Positions 15,476-25,692 of a DNA stretch of 64,000 bases are shown piece by piece (the first letter of the stretch is position 1; each line of letters opens with the position of its first letter). Below the pieces are notes generated by a model. That model searched no databases. It worked only from the letters and a program-made list of their open reading frames with translations, and was not told where the DNA came from. The position numbers were made by a program, and so were the translations under genes. Source of the DNA: Yoonia rosea (GTDB lineage Bacteria > Pseudomonadota > Alphaproteobacteria > Rhodobacterales > Rhodobacteraceae); contig NZ_FTPR01000001.1 in NCBI RefSeq assembly GCF_900156505.1, positions 248,001 through 312,000 on the forward strand. The letters run 5' to 3'.

Positions 15476-16756
15476 ATGCCCCCAATCGCCGACCACCCCT
15501 TGCGCTATGCGATGGCGAATGAGTTGCACGCCCGGCCGTTTCCCGCTGTCGGAGCACCCAGCCGTGCGGCCTTTCTTGCGATCAAACCGGCCAGCAACGC
15601 CGCGGGCCGTGATCGCGGGGCGGACCGTACCCATCTGATTGATCTGCTCGACAGATTTGGCGCGCAGCATCCCCAGCCGGATGCGACCCACTATTTCGGA
15701 AAGATCGGACGCCATCATCTGAAATGGGAAAGTCATACCGAGTTTGTGACCTACACGATCTTTGGTGAAGGTGTCGCGGATCAGCCTTTCGATGCCGCAA
15801 CCTTTTCTATTTTTCCCCAAGACTGGCTCGAGGCTGCACCTGGCGTGCGCGTCACCTCTGCGCTGATCCGCATCGAGGTGGCGGACGGAGATGAAGGGAT
15901 CATCGAGAAAGCACGCGAATGGTTTGTTCCCGAAAGCCTCGCCATCAGTCGGGTGATTGAGAATGATCTGGTTGTTGCGGGTGATTTTCGCATCGACCAT
16001 GCCGGACACACGCGTTTTGCCGTTTTCGCGCGGCCGCATGTCGGCAATCGTCGTGTGGGCCGCGTTGTCCAGCGTCTGTGCGAGATCGAGACCTATAAAT
16101 CCATGTCCATGCTTGGCCTGAGCCGCGCGCGTGAACTCGGCCCGCGGATGGCCGCCTTCGATGAAAAGCTCACAGGTCTTCTGGAAGATATGCGCGGATC
16201 AGACGGCGATCCTGCCAAGGTCCTGCAGTCTTTGCTCGAAGTGTCGGCCGAGATTGAGAATACGATCGCGCAAACCTCGTTTCGTTTTGGCGCTACAGTG
16301 GCCTACGAGAAGATCGTGAACCAGCGGATCGAAGTCCTGCGCGAAGCCCGCTTTGAGGGACGGCAGACCTTTAGCGAATTCATGATGCGCCGTTTTGACC
16401 CTGCGATGCGGACCGTGAATTCAACCAAAGGGCGGCTGAATGCGATGTCGGACCGTGCCCTGCGTGCCGGTGATCTTTTGCGTACACGGGTGGATGTGGA
16501 ACGTTCGGCCCAAAACCAGGAATTGCTGACCAGCATGGACAAACGCGCCGATCTGCAACTGCGTCTGCAGCGCACCGTTGAGGGGCTGTCGGTTGTGGCA
16601 ATCAGCTACTACGCCGTCAATCTGGTGCTCTATGTCATTGCCCCGATCAGCGAACCGCTGGGCATCAGTAAAGTGCTGATGGCCGCTCTTGCAACGCCGG
16701 TCGTGTTGCTTTTCGTCTGGCTGATGGTCAATCGCATCCGCAAACATATGGAATAA
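15476..16756 (+). CDS. DUF3422 family membrane-anchored protein
   Basis: This 426-residue protein matches the DUF3422 family, which is common in alphaproteobacteria. It opens with HPLRYAMANELHARPFPAV, has a long soluble alpha/beta region, and near residue 290 a helical segment with QRIEVLREARFEGRQTFSEF. Two C-terminal hydrophobic helices follow (LSVVAISYYAVNLVLYVIAP and VLMAALATPVVLLFVWLMV). The topology suggests an inner-membrane protein with a large cytoplasmic domain. No biochemical function is established that I know of. The family call is confident. Confidence 0.85.
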   Translation: MPPIADHPLRYAMANELHARPFPAVGAPSRAAFLAIKPASNAAGRDRGADRTHLIDLLDRFGAQHPQPDATHYFGKIGRHHLKWESHTEFVTYTIFGEGVADQPFDAATFSIFPQDWLEAAPGVRVTSALIRIEVADGDEGIIEKAREWFVPESLAISRVIENDLVVAGDFRIDHAGHTRFAVFARPHVGNRRVGRVVQRLCEIETYKSMSMLGLSRARELGPRMAAFDEKLTGLLEDMRGSDGDPAKVLQSLLEVSAEIENTIAQTSFRFGATVAYEKIVNQRIEVLREARFEGRQTFSEFMMRRFDPAMRTVNSTKGRLNAMSDRALRAGDLLRTRVDVERSAQNQELLTSMDKRADLQLRLQRTVEGLSVVAISYYAVNLVLYVIAPISEPLGISKVLMAALATPVVLLFVWLMVNRIRKHME

Positions 16757-16820
16757 TCCGTCGCACTTGTAAGCAATGGAAACCATGGTAACACTTTGCC
16801 AGGATACGGGTGGAGGTACT

Positions 16821-18131
16821 ATGCGCATAGTCTTGGGGTTAGCGGCAATCATCGTTGCGGATACCGCTTTTGGCGACGCGCTGCCCGCACCTTTGACAGA
16901 GGCGGATTTCGCCCCCGTACGTGAGATCGAGGCCCGTTTGGGCCAGCTTTTGTTCTACGATCCCATCCTGTCCGGCAACCGCAACGTCTCTTGCGGGACC
17001 TGCCACCATCCGGCCTTCGGCACAGGCGATGGTTTGTCACTGGGTATCGGTGACGGGGGGATCGGTCTGGGGCCGAAACGTGTGGCGGACCCCGACAATA
17101 TGCCGGAACAGCGGATACCGCGAAATGCACCGGCTCTCTTCAACCTCGGCGCATACGAGTTCACAGTGCTCTTCCATGATGGCCGGATCGAGGTAGACCC
17201 CGACCGCCCCGGTGGACTGCGGACACCGCTTGATGCGGATATGGTCACCGGTTTTGCCTCGCTTCTTTCTGCGCAAACCATGTTTCCGGTGCTCAGCCCC
17301 GACGAAATGGCAGGTCACTATAGCGAAAATGAAATTTCCCAAGCGGTGCGGCGTGGCGTGATCACGGGGCAGGGTGGTGCTTGGGACCTGATCTCGCAGC
17401 GCGTGCGCGACATCCCCGCCTATGCCGACAGCTTCATCGCGACCTATGACCATATCGACGCGCCCGATCAAATCACCTTCGCCGATATCTCGAACGCCAT
17501 CGCGGCCTTCATGGAATTCGAGTGGCGCTCTGACAATGCCCCGTTCGACGCGGTCCTGCGCGGCGAAGCCACGTTACCCGAACCCGCCGCCACCGGCATG
17601 AACCTGTTTTACGGTGACGCAGGATGTGCAAGCTGCCACAGCGGCCCGTTCCTGACGGATCATGAATTTCACGCAATGGGCGCCCCCCAGATCGGTCCCG
17701 GCAAGGCTGCGCGCTTTGAAAGCCACGCCCGCGACGAAGGCCGTTTCCGCGTGACAGGTGATCCTGCCGATCTCTACGCCTTCCGCACGCCATCCTTGCG
17801 CAACGTGGCCTTGACCGGCCCTTACGGTCACGCGGGCGGACATCGCGATTTGCGCAGCTTTATTGAAGCACATCTCGATCCGGTTGCGGCGCTGGAAACC
17901 TATGATCTGACCAATGCGGTCCTGCCCGCGCTTCCCGTTGATGACACGCGTGGCCTGGCGGATAGCGCTGCGATCGCGCAGGCCGTCACCTATGCCCCCC
18001 GCCGGATAACAGACGCGCAGATCACGTCCTTGGTGGCGTTTCTGGACGCGCTGACTGACCCCGCCGCGATTGATGGAAAACTGGGCATTCCTGACGCCGT
18101 GCCAAGCGGGCTGCCGATAGACCAGCCCTGA
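16821..18131 (+). CDS. MauG/di-haem cytochrome c peroxidase-family protein 1
   Basis: This is a periplasmic protein of 436 residues with a signal peptide (MRIVLGLAAIIVADTAFG). Two CXXCH haem-binding motifs are visible: CGTCH near residue 57 and CASCH near residue 270. The family catalyses peroxide reduction, or in MauG and MbnH oxidises protein residues such as Trp. The block LGQLLFYDPILSGNRNVSC and the spacer motifs closely match a second copy at 30466-31767. The start at 16821 is chosen because GGAGG precedes it and the signal peptide begins there. It is convergent with the CRTAC1-type gene downstream. Confidence 0.88.
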   Translation: MRIVLGLAAIIVADTAFGDALPAPLTEADFAPVREIEARLGQLLFYDPILSGNRNVSCGTCHHPAFGTGDGLSLGIGDGGIGLGPKRVADPDNMPEQRIPRNAPALFNLGAYEFTVLFHDGRIEVDPDRPGGLRTPLDADMVTGFASLLSAQTMFPVLSPDEMAGHYSENEISQAVRRGVITGQGGAWDLISQRVRDIPAYADSFIATYDHIDAPDQITFADISNAIAAFMEFEWRSDNAPFDAVLRGEATLPEPAATGMNLFYGDAGCASCHSGPFLTDHEFHAMGAPQIGPGKAARFESHARDEGRFRVTGDPADLYAFRTPSLRNVALTGPYGHAGGHRDLRSFIEAHLDPVAALETYDLTNAVLPALPVDDTRGLADSAAIAQAVTYAPRRITDAQITSLVAFLDALTDPAAIDGKLGIPDAVPSGLPIDQP

Positions 18132-18181
18132 CCCTTATTATCGGCCCGTAAATATCCCCGCCGCAGGCATCTTTCCGCGCG

Positions 18182-19648
18182 TCAGCGCACCAGCCGTAGC
18201 TGTTGATTTGCCTGGGCCTGATGGCTGGTTTGCTGCCCACCCGGCCAAACCACGGTCACATCGGCACTGTCGGCCGCACCCAACCCGAAGTGCAATGGCA
18301 ATGCTTTGCCGCCGCCATGCCCGCCACCGACGGTCAGTTGCTGGCTTTGACGGTTTCCTTCCGCTTCCACCACGACAGTCGCACCCACAGCATTCATATT
18401 GCCGCCGGGCTGGGTGAGCGCAATCTCAAGCCAGTTTCCGGTGTCCGGTGTGACATTGCGGTAAAGCTCCATCGGCGCACGCCGGTTGACAACCACCAGA
18501 TCAAGACGCCCGTCACCGTCAAAATCGGCCAATGCCGCGCCGCGCGCGCGCTCTTTGGTGGCAACACCTGCAATCGCTGCAGTTTCGCGAAAGGTGCCAT
18601 CGGCATTTTGCATCAACAGGTTATTGGGGTCCTGGATCGCCAGTCCCGGCATCTGGTCAACGTTTCCTTTGGCGATGAACAGATCCGCGCGCCCGTCATT
18701 GTCCACATCCGCAAATTCGGCATGCCAGCCCGTAGAGGGGCGCCCGTCATCGCCGGTATGGGGGCGCTGGGCATAGGTGCCGATCGTGAAAGGGGCTGCG
18801 GCATAGGTGCCGTCCTCTTGGGCCAATTGCATCAATTGATCGCCCATGGAGGTCAGCATTACTTCATCGCGCCCGTCACCGGTCAGATCACGGCTCGCGA
18901 TGCCCATGCCCCAGAGCGAGACGTTCTTCCAGCCGTCATCGGCGCCCAGAAAACGCTGCTCGGCGATATCCCACATCTGCTCATAGCCTTCACGGACATA
19001 GTAGTGCCGGTCATTCGAGAGCCGCAGGGTCGGGCGTTCGCGTGCATCATTGGCCGCCAATATCGACAGAGGGCAGAAACCCGGGGTCAGCGGGGTGCTC
19101 TGATAACCTGATGCGCCGGGACGCAGGATCATATTGTCATCGCAAGCCCCGAAAGGTCCCTCAGGATCGGCACGGTCTACATAATTGCCTACGGCCATGA
19201 CAGGTTTGCCGTCATCCTCCCACCAGGCGGTGAAAGCGGTCGACCACGCATCATCTTGAGGAAGCTCATTGCTGGCGGTAAAGCGGCAATTACCCCCTCC
19301 CATCAACAACTGGTTTTGGCCAACGCGCAGCACGAAGAGGTCCATTGCCCCATCTGCGTTTACATCCAGCGGATAGGCTCCGGTGACGCCTGTCAGTTCA
19401 GGTATCGCACCTTTGGCGAACGTAAAATCCCCGCGGTTGATCATTAATTGCGCGGGGTTTGCGCCGCCTGCGGCAAAGAGATCGGGCAGTGCATCGCCGT
19501 TACAGTCAAAGACTGCAACGCCACCGCCGACGAAATGCTCCCACTCTCCGCCATAGATATGTTCTGGCAACCCCGCCGAGCGATCCTCGAACAAAGGGTC
19601 TGCCGCAACCGGTGCGGCCGCGATAAGCAGCGCACAGAGCCGGATCAT
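18182..19648 (-). CDS. CRTAC1-type FG-GAP repeat protein with ASPIC/UnbV domain
   Basis: This is an exported protein of 488 residues with signal peptide MIRLCALLIAAAPVAADP. It carries several FG-GAP/VCBS beta-propeller repeats with calcium-binding-like loops (FDCNGDALPDLF, DVNADGAMDLF, DVDNDGRADLF, DFDGDGRLDLV). A C-terminal ASPIC/UnbV domain contains VGATVVVEA, GGGHGGGKALPLHFGLG and VVWPGG. Such proteins are extracellular or periplasmic and often act in adhesion or as partners of redox enzymes. Its start overlaps the stop of the ROK regulator (ATGA), so the two are co-transcribed. No xylose link is visible. Confidence 0.88.
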   Translation of the reverse strand: MIRLCALLIAAAPVAADPLFEDRSAGLPEHIYGGEWEHFVGGGVAVFDCNGDALPDLFAAGGANPAQLMINRGDFTFAKGAIPELTGVTGAYPLDVNADGAMDLFVLRVGQNQLLMGGGNCRFTASNELPQDDAWSTAFTAWWEDDGKPVMAVGNYVDRADPEGPFGACDDNMILRPGASGYQSTPLTPGFCPLSILAANDARERPTLRLSNDRHYYVREGYEQMWDIAEQRFLGADDGWKNVSLWGMGIASRDLTGDGRDEVMLTSMGDQLMQLAQEDGTYAAAPFTIGTYAQRPHTGDDGRPSTGWHAEFADVDNDGRADLFIAKGNVDQMPGLAIQDPNNLLMQNADGTFRETAAIAGVATKERARGAALADFDGDGRLDLVVVNRRAPMELYRNVTPDTGNWLEIALTQPGGNMNAVGATVVVEAEGNRQSQQLTVGGGHGGGKALPLHFGLGAADSADVTVVWPGGQQTSHQAQANQQLRLVR

Positions 19649-20910
19649 CCGCGGGCCTCTCCCAGAGCAGCTGCTGTCACGGCCTCAAGCGCCAGCGCCG
19701 TGGCGCCGCGCGCCCAGATCATGCCGCCCCATGCGTGAACTTCGACCTTGCAGGGCGTGCGCCCGTCGCTCAGGGTCAGTTTTTGCATCTCGGACAGCAC
19801 CTCTTTGGAATAAAGATAGTCATACTGCATCCGCTCACCCGACAGGATGATCAGGCCGGGATCGAAGAGCTGGATCACGTTCGAGAGCCCCAGCGACAGA
19901 TAGCGCCCTGCGCGGCGAAAGATCGTGCGCGCGGCCTCATTGCCGGATTTGGCCTGTGCGAAAAGCGCATCCAGCATCACATAGGGGCTTTGCGGGGTGC
20001 GCGGGTTGCGATCCAGTGCCGTTGCCGCCTCGCGCGCCAGTGCGTAATCCGCCAGATAGGCCTCAAGACAGCCGCGTTGCCCGCAGCGACAAAGTGCACC
20101 ATCCAGTTGCACCTTGGTGTGCCCCAGTTCCAGTCCCATGCCGCGCGCGCCACGGAAAAGCCGGTTGTCGAGAACAAGGCCCATACCCACGCCATTCTCG
20201 ATCGTGACGACCACGAAATCTGCAATCGTGCGACCGGCCCCGAACCACAATTCTGCAAGGCTGAGCACATTTGTGTCGTTGTCTACGTAAACCGGGACAC
20301 CAAACCGCGCCATGAACGCACTGCGCATATCAACATCGGTTTCGATCAGAAAGGGTGACCATGTCACGGTACCTGTATCGTGGTCTACAATTCCCGGGAT
20401 ACCCATACCAACCGCTGAAATTTCCGGCAGGGTCATATTCGCACCCTTCAGAATGCGGTCAATAAGGACATCAACCTCTTCCAGCACCGTATCAAGTGAC
20501 TTGCGCCCGGGCGAGGAGGGTATGGTCGTATCTGCAACAGGCCGGCCCGCAAAATCAGACAGCACGGCAGAGTGCGTTTCATCCGACAACTTAATTCCAA
20601 TGACATAACGCGCCTCTGGCACGACCTCGAGCGCGACAGGAGGGCGGCCGCGGCCACTTTCGCGGGGCAGGCCCTCGACTTCGCGCAAAAGCCCCGCGCA
20701 GATCAGGTCTGCGGTTAGCGTTGTTGCGGATCCGGCACTGATATTGAGCGCACGGGTGACATCAGAGCGCGCAGCACGACCAGTCGCGCGGACATGTTCG
20801 AACACCTGCTGACGCAACGGCTTGGCGTCGGGCGACCCTGTGGACAATAATGGGCCACAGCCGTTCGGATCCTCCGATTCGTCGTTCTGATCCACTATTC
20901 TGTCGTACAT
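19645..20910 (-). CDS. xylR: ROK-family transcriptional regulator, XylR type
   Basis: This 421-residue protein has an N-terminal winged helix (GRAARSDVTRALNISAGSAT) followed by a ROK sugar-kinase-like domain. The zinc motif is LGHTKVQ...CRCGQRGCLEAY. Divergent orientation from xylFHGBA with a 208-base AT-rich gap argues for xylose-responsive repression. ROK XylR proteins in other bacteria bind operators in such gaps and release them with xylose. It is followed, with a 4-base overlap, by the CRTAC1-type gene. Confidence 0.85.
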   Translation of the reverse strand: MYDRIVDQNDESEDPNGCGPLLSTGSPDAKPLRQQVFEHVRATGRAARSDVTRALNISAGSATTLTADLICAGLLREVEGLPRESGRGRPPVALEVVPEARYVIGIKLSDETHSAVLSDFAGRPVADTTIPSSPGRKSLDTVLEEVDVLIDRILKGANMTLPEISAVGMGIPGIVDHDTGTVTWSPFLIETDVDMRSAFMARFGVPVYVDNDTNVLSLAELWFGAGRTIADFVVVTIENGVGMGLVLDNRLFRGARGMGLELGHTKVQLDGALCRCGQRGCLEAYLADYALAREAATALDRNPRTPQSPYVMLDALFAQAKSGNEAARTIFRRAGRYLSLGLSNVIQLFDPGLIILSGERMQYDYLYSKEVLSEMQKLTLSDGRTPCKVEVHAWGGMIWARGATALALEAVTAAALGEARG

Positions 20911-21118
20911 AGTTCAATCTCTGAATTAATTTGTCCGCTGCGCATCCTGAAATTCGCCTCGTTTTCCAGACTGCCCAAAATATTTGCACGTTCAAAGCAT
21001 TATTTTCACATTTCGCGTCAATTTTTATTTTGACAACTGAATTTAATAAGTCATGCTGGCGAGCGTAGGGTCAAATGGCCCACGCCCCAATGCATGGGGC
21101 ACACTATGGGAGGAAAAC
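20911..21118. promoter_or_regulatory. Divergent xylR/xylF control region
   Basis: This is a markedly AT-rich gap. It contains the inverted repeat GTCAA-N8-TTGAC at 21017-21034; its right arm also reads as a TTGACA -35-like element (21030-21035). No well-spaced -10 was found. The strong Shine-Dalgarno GGGAGGAAAAC lies at the end, before xylF. Operator function is inferred only. Confidence 0.4.
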
Positions 21119-22147
21119 ATGCATAAATCCGTTGTTGCGGCAGCCATTGTTGTCGCTGGTCTAGGTACGACCGCTTTTGCTGATGGTCATGGAATTACAG
21201 TCGGCGTGAGCTGGTCAGACTTTCAGGAAGAGCGCTGGAAAACAGACGAAGCCGCCATGCTTGGCGCGCTTGAAGCCGCTGGCGCAAGCTACCTGTCTGC
21301 CGACGCGCAGTCATCCGCAACAAAGCAGCTGGCAGATGTCGAAAGCCTGATCACACAGGGTGTTGACGCCCTGATCATCCTTGCACAGGACGGCGCGTCC
21401 ATCGGCCCGGCACTTGATGCTGCCGAAGCTGCCGGCATTCCTGTCATCGGTTATGACCGTCTGATTGAAGACCCGCGTGCATTCTACCTGACATTTGACA
21501 ACGTCGAAGTTGGCCGGATGCAGGCGCGTGCCGTGTTCGATCTGGCACCTGAAGGCAACTACGTCATGATCAAAGGCTCGCCAACCGATCCGAACTCTGA
21601 CTTCCTGCGTGGCGGTCAGCAAGAGGTGCTGCAAGCCGCCATCGACAGCGGTGCGATCACCATTGTTGGTGAAGCTTACACTGACGGCTGGCAGCCTGCG
21701 AACGCGCAGCGCAACATGGAGCAGATCCTGACACAGACCAACAACGAAGTTGACGCTGTTGTGTCTTCCAACGACGGCATGGCCGGCGGTGTTGTTGCGG
21801 CGCTTGCTTCACAAGGCATGGACGGCATTCCTGTCTCCGGTCAGGACGGCGACCACGCAGCTCTGAACCGCGTCGCACTGGGTACACAGACCGTATCTGT
21901 CTGGAAAGACAGCCGCGCGCTGGGCCGCAATGCAGGCGAGATCGCAGTGGCACTGGCCAATGGTACAGCTTTGGCTGACATCGAAGGTTCCGCAACATTC
22001 ACATCACCCGGTGGTGTTGAAGTGAACTCCATGCTGCTGGCACCATTGCCAATCACACAGGACAACCTGAACGTCGTTCTGGAAGCCGGTTGGATTGAAA
22101 AAGACGTGCTTTGTCAGGGTGTCTCGGGCGTCGCCGCTTGCGAGTAA
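21119..22147 (+). CDS. xylF: D-xylose ABC transporter substrate-binding protein
   Basis: This 342-residue periplasmic sugar-binding protein has signal peptide MHKSVVAAAIVVAGLGTTAF. It has the two-lobed type-1 periplasmic binding fold: ITVGVSWSDFQEERWKTDE, IPVIGYDRLIED, YVMIKGSPTDPNSDFLRGGQ and SSNDGMAGGVVAAL. These match XylF and related xylose binders. The start is set at 21119 because GGGAGGAAAAC precedes it and the signal peptide begins there. It heads xylFHGBA. A hairpin after the gene may keep its expression above that of the permease and ATPase. Confidence 0.93.
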   Translation: MHKSVVAAAIVVAGLGTTAFADGHGITVGVSWSDFQEERWKTDEAAMLGALEAAGASYLSADAQSSATKQLADVESLITQGVDALIILAQDGASIGPALDAAEAAGIPVIGYDRLIEDPRAFYLTFDNVEVGRMQARAVFDLAPEGNYVMIKGSPTDPNSDFLRGGQQEVLQAAIDSGAITIVGEAYTDGWQPANAQRNMEQILTQTNNEVDAVVSSNDGMAGGVVAALASQGMDGIPVSGQDGDHAALNRVALGTQTVSVWKDSRALGRNAGEIAVALANGTALADIEGSATFTSPGGVEVNSMLLAPLPITQDNLNVVLEAGWIEKDVLCQGVSGVAACE

Positions 22148-22165
22148 ACTGACGCGAACCACGCA

Positions 22166-22193
22166 GGCCCCATCCGCATCTGCGGGTGGGGCC
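22166..22193 (+). terminator. Intra-operon hairpin between xylF and xylH
   Basis: This is a 12-bp stem with a four-base ATCT loop and one G-U pair (GGCCCCATCCGC paired with GCGGGTGGGGCC), followed by TTCTT. The U tract is weak, so partial termination or 3'-end stabilisation of xylF mRNA is more likely than full termination. That would give an excess of binding protein. Confidence 0.7.
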
Positions 22194-22238
22194 TTCTTAC
22201 AAGACAACCCTGCCACGGGTTGAAAGGGGAGGAAACCA

Positions 22239-23504
22239 ATGTCTGGCGGACTTGGTAAGCTAATCAAAACATTGCAAATCGACACACGGCTTTTGGGCAT
22301 GATCGGTGCCTTCGTGATCATTGCCTTGGTATTTCACGTCGCAACTGGGGGCACGTTTCTGACCCCCCGCAACCTGTTTACGCTGACATTGCAGACCGCA
22401 TCGGTCGCGGTAATGGCCACCGGGATGGTGTTTGTCATTGTCACCCGCAACATTGACCTGTCCATCGGGTCCCTGCTGGGGATCGTGGGCATGATCATGG
22501 GTGTCATTCAGGTGCAAATCCTGCCTGATTTCGTTGGTTTCGGCAGCCCCTCTATCTGGATTATTACTGTCATTGCAGGCCTTTTGCTTGGTGCTGCAAT
22601 TGGCGCATTCCAAGGCTGGTTGATCGGTTACCTTCTGATCCCGTCCTTTATCGTCACTTTGGGTGGCCTGTTGATCTGGCGCGGTGGCGCATGGTGGGTT
22701 TCCAAGGGCACAACCATTTCCCCGCTTGATCCGAATTTCATCATGCTTGGCGGTGCGACGGGGACAATTGGTGTGACCGCAAGCTGGGCACTGGCGCTCG
22801 TCGGCTCTGCACTGACCGTGCTGTTTTTGATCAATACGCGCCGCAAGCACATCAGCCACGGGTTTGCTGTCAAACCGATGTGGGCCGAGTATGCGCTGGG
22901 CGCGATCCTTGTGGGTGCGATTTGCGGGGTTACCGCGATCATGAACGCCTATATGGTCCCGACCCGTATTCTGGAGCGTCGTTTTGCTTCGGAAGGGCTG
23001 GAAATGCCCGAAGGCTACACCGAAGCTTACGGTTTCCCGATCTCGGTCCTGATCGTTTTGGCCGTCGCCATCGGTATGACCATCATCGCCAAGAAAACCC
23101 GCTTTGGCCGTTACATCTTTGCGATGGGAGGCAACCCTGACGCGGCAGAGCTGTCGGGTATCAACACACGTTTGCTGACGGTCAAGGTCTTTGCCCTGAT
23201 GGGCGCGCTGACAGCCATCGCTGCCGTCATCGCTTCGGCCCGTCTGGGATCTGCCGGATCATCCTTGGGTGAGCTGGACGAATTGCGCGTGATCGCGGCA
23301 GCCGTCATCGGCGGCACTGCACTGGCAGGCGGCGTCGGCACGATCTATGGCGCAATCCTTGGCGCATTGATCATGCAGGCACTCGTGTCCGGTATGGGCA
23401 TGGTGGGCGTTGATTCACCACTGCAAAACATGATCGTGGGTGGCGTGCTGATTATCGCTGTCTGGATCGACATTATCTACCGCCGTAAGACAGGAGACGC
23501 ATGA
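22239..23504 (+). CDS. xylH: Xylose ABC transporter permease
   Basis: This 421-residue inner-membrane permease of the RbsC/XylH family has about ten hydrophobic segments. Characteristic blocks are MVFVIVTRNIDLSIGSLLG in the N-terminal half and NPDAAELSGIN with AAAVIGGTALAGG in the C-terminal half. GGAGGAAACC lies just before the start. The stop overlaps the xylG start (ATGA). With XylF and XylG it forms the D-xylose importer. Confidence 0.92.
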   Translation: MSGGLGKLIKTLQIDTRLLGMIGAFVIIALVFHVATGGTFLTPRNLFTLTLQTASVAVMATGMVFVIVTRNIDLSIGSLLGIVGMIMGVIQVQILPDFVGFGSPSIWIITVIAGLLLGAAIGAFQGWLIGYLLIPSFIVTLGGLLIWRGGAWWVSKGTTISPLDPNFIMLGGATGTIGVTASWALALVGSALTVLFLINTRRKHISHGFAVKPMWAEYALGAILVGAICGVTAIMNAYMVPTRILERRFASEGLEMPEGYTEAYGFPISVLIVLAVAIGMTIIAKKTRFGRYIFAMGGNPDAAELSGINTRLLTVKVFALMGALTAIAAVIASARLGSAGSSLGELDELRVIAAAVIGGTALAGGVGTIYGAILGALIMQALVSGMGMVGVDSPLQNMIVGGVLIIAVWIDIIYRRKTGDA

Positions 23505-24253
23505 TGAGCACCCCACTTTTGGAAATGCGCAATATCTCGATCCATTTTGGCGGGATCAAAGCAGTTGATAATGTGTCGATCGACGTGATGCCGGGCGAAG
23601 TTGTGGGCCTTCTGGGCCACAACGGGGCCGGTAAATCTACGCTAATCAAAATTCTCTCGGGTGCGTACAAGAAGGACGCAGGCGAGATTTATGTCGACGG
23701 CAAGAAAGTTGAAATCAACAGCCCGATTGATGCGCGTACGCACAACATCGAGACGATTTATCAGACACTTGCCTTGTCGGATAACCTTGATGCGGCCTCG
23801 AACCTGTTCCTGGGGCGTGAGATCACAACCAAGTTCGGTTTGCTGGATGATACCGCCATGGAAGCGGAATCGCGCAAGATCATGGCGCGCCTGAACCCGA
23901 ACTTTCAGCGTTTCTCGGAACCTGTCCGTTCGCTGTCCGGTGGTCAGCGCCAGTCCGTGGCGATTGCGCGCGCGGTCTATTTCAACGCGCGTATCCTGAT
24001 CATGGACGAACCGACAGCGGCGCTTGGCGTGCATGAAACGGCGATGGTTGCGGACCTGATCAAAGAGCTGAAGGCCCAAGGTCTGGGCATCTTCCTGATC
24101 AGTCACGACACCCGTGAAATGATGGAACTCTGCGACCGTGTGTCGGTGATGAAGAACGGCCAGTTGATCGGGACGGAGCGCGTCGAGGACGTGACCGAGG
24201 ATGATATCCTGTCCATGATCATCATGGGCAAGAACCCCAAACAGGCCGCGTAA
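23501..24253 (+). CDS. xylG: Xylose ABC transporter ATP-binding protein, single-domain form
   Basis: This 250-residue ABC ATPase has Walker [10 protein letters not shown], signature [14 protein letters not shown], Walker [12 protein letters not shown] and H-loop LISHD. E. coli XylG is about twice as long, with two fused ABC domains. This protein has one domain and would work as a homodimer, as in several alphaproteobacterial pentose importers. It overlaps xylH by four bases and xylB by one (TAATG). Confidence 0.92.
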   Translation: MMSTPLLEMRNISIHFGGIKAVDNVSIDVMPGEVVGLLGHNGAGKSTLIKILSGAYKKDAGEIYVDGKKVEINSPIDARTHNIETIYQTLALSDNLDAASNLFLGREITTKFGLLDDTAMEAESRKIMARLNPNFQRFSEPVRSLSGGQRQSVAIARAVYFNARILIMDEPTAALGVHETAMVADLIKELKAQGLGIFLISHDTREMMELCDRVSVMKNGQLIGTERVEDVTEDDILSMIIMGKNPKQAA

Positions 24254-25692
24254 TGTTCATTGGCCTTGATCTGGGAACGTCGGGTCTCAAGGCTGTTTTG
24301 ATCAACGAAAGTCAGGCGATTGTCGCGGAAGCGACAGCGCCGCTTGCTGTGGTACGTCCGCAGCCCGGTTGGTCAGAGCAGGATCCTGCGGCATGGTTGG
24401 ATGCAGCAGATACCGTGATGCGGGCCCTCGCGGGGCAGGTCTCATTGGCACAGGTGCGCGGCATCGGTTTGTCGGGGCAAATGCATGGTGCGACCTTGCT
24501 GGACCGCGACGATGCGGTGCTGCGCCCGTGCATCCTGTGGAACGATACGCGGTCCGCAGAGGAGGCTGCCGCGCTGGACGCCGATTCAAGGTTCCGTGCG
24601 CTGACGGGCAATATTGTTTTTCCGGGTTTTACAGCACCGAAACTTGTCTGGGTGGCCAAACACGAGCCGGACATTTTTGCCAAAACGGCCCGCGTGCTCT
24701 TGCCCAAGGACTATCTGCGCCTGTGGCTGACGGGCGAGGCGGTGGCGGAGATGTCGGATGCCGCGGGCACAAGCTGGCTTGATGTCGGTAAACGCGACTG
24801 GTCGGATGATCTCTTGGCCGCGACCGGCATGTCGCGCGCGCAGATGCCACGCCTGGTTGAAGGCTCAGAGGTGTCAGGGCAGTTGCGCGATAAGCTGGCA
24901 GACCGCTGGGGCCTGCCCAAAGGTGTCGTCGTGGCAGGTGGCGGCGGTGACAATGCCGCGAGTGCCGTGGGCGTCGGTGTGGTCACCGCAGGCGATGCGT
25001 TTGTGTCGCTTGGCACCTCTGGCGTGTTGTTTGCGGCTTCGGATGCCTATCAGCCGGATGCGGCGACAGCCGTGCATACCTTTTGTCACGCGCTGCCGGA
25101 TACATGGCACCAGATGGGTGTGATCCTTGCCGCCGCCGATGCGCTGAACTGGTTTGCGAGGATCACGGATAAGCCCTCGGCCACCCTGACGGGTGTTCTC
25201 GGGGCGTTGCAGGCGCCGGGGCGCACATTGTTTTTGCCATACTTGGGCGGCGAGCGCACACCACATAATGATGCCAGTATCCGGGGATCGTTCCTGCATC
25301 TGGACCACGCCACCGATCAGTCTGGGATGACGCGGGCTGTGCTTGAAGGCGTGACCCATGCAATCCGTGACAGCTATGACGCGCTGTCGGCCACAGGCAC
25401 ACAGATCAACCGCCTGATCGCGGTCGGGGGCGGGTCGAAATCGGACTATTGGGTTCGGGCGATCGCCACTTCTTTGGATCTGCCCGTACACCTGCCTGTC
25501 GCAGGTGATTTTGGCGGGGCATTCGGCGCGGCCCGCCTTGGGATGATGGCTGCAACAGGCGCAGGGGTCGAGATTGCAACTGCCCCGCAGATTGCCCGCA
25601 CAATTGATCCTGAACCCTCACTCACCAGTGCCTTTGCAGAGGCGCACACAAGATACCGCGCAAGCTATGGCGCGTTGAAAGGACTGACATGA
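24253..25692 (+). CDS. xylB: Xylulokinase
   Basis: This 479-residue FGGY-family kinase phosphorylates D-xylulose to xylulose 5-phosphate. Visible blocks are [13 protein letters not shown] at the N-terminus (phosphate-binding loop), the substrate-region motif [13 protein letters not shown], and the C-terminal ATP-binding block [17 protein letters not shown]. Its length is usual for XylB. It starts on the last base of xylG and overlaps xylA by four bases, so kinase and isomerase are translated together. Confidence 0.95.
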   Translation: MFIGLDLGTSGLKAVLINESQAIVAEATAPLAVVRPQPGWSEQDPAAWLDAADTVMRALAGQVSLAQVRGIGLSGQMHGATLLDRDDAVLRPCILWNDTRSAEEAAALDADSRFRALTGNIVFPGFTAPKLVWVAKHEPDIFAKTARVLLPKDYLRLWLTGEAVAEMSDAAGTSWLDVGKRDWSDDLLAATGMSRAQMPRLVEGSEVSGQLRDKLADRWGLPKGVVVAGGGGDNAASAVGVGVVTAGDAFVSLGTSGVLFAASDAYQPDAATAVHTFCHALPDTWHQMGVILAAADALNWFARITDKPSATLTGVLGALQAPGRTLFLPYLGGERTPHNDASIRGSFLHLDHATDQSGMTRAVLEGVTHAIRDSYDALSATGTQINRLIAVGGGSKSDYWVRAIATSLDLPVHLPVAGDFGGAFGAARLGMMAATGAGVEIATAPQIARTIDPEPSLTSAFAEAHTRYRASYGALKGLT

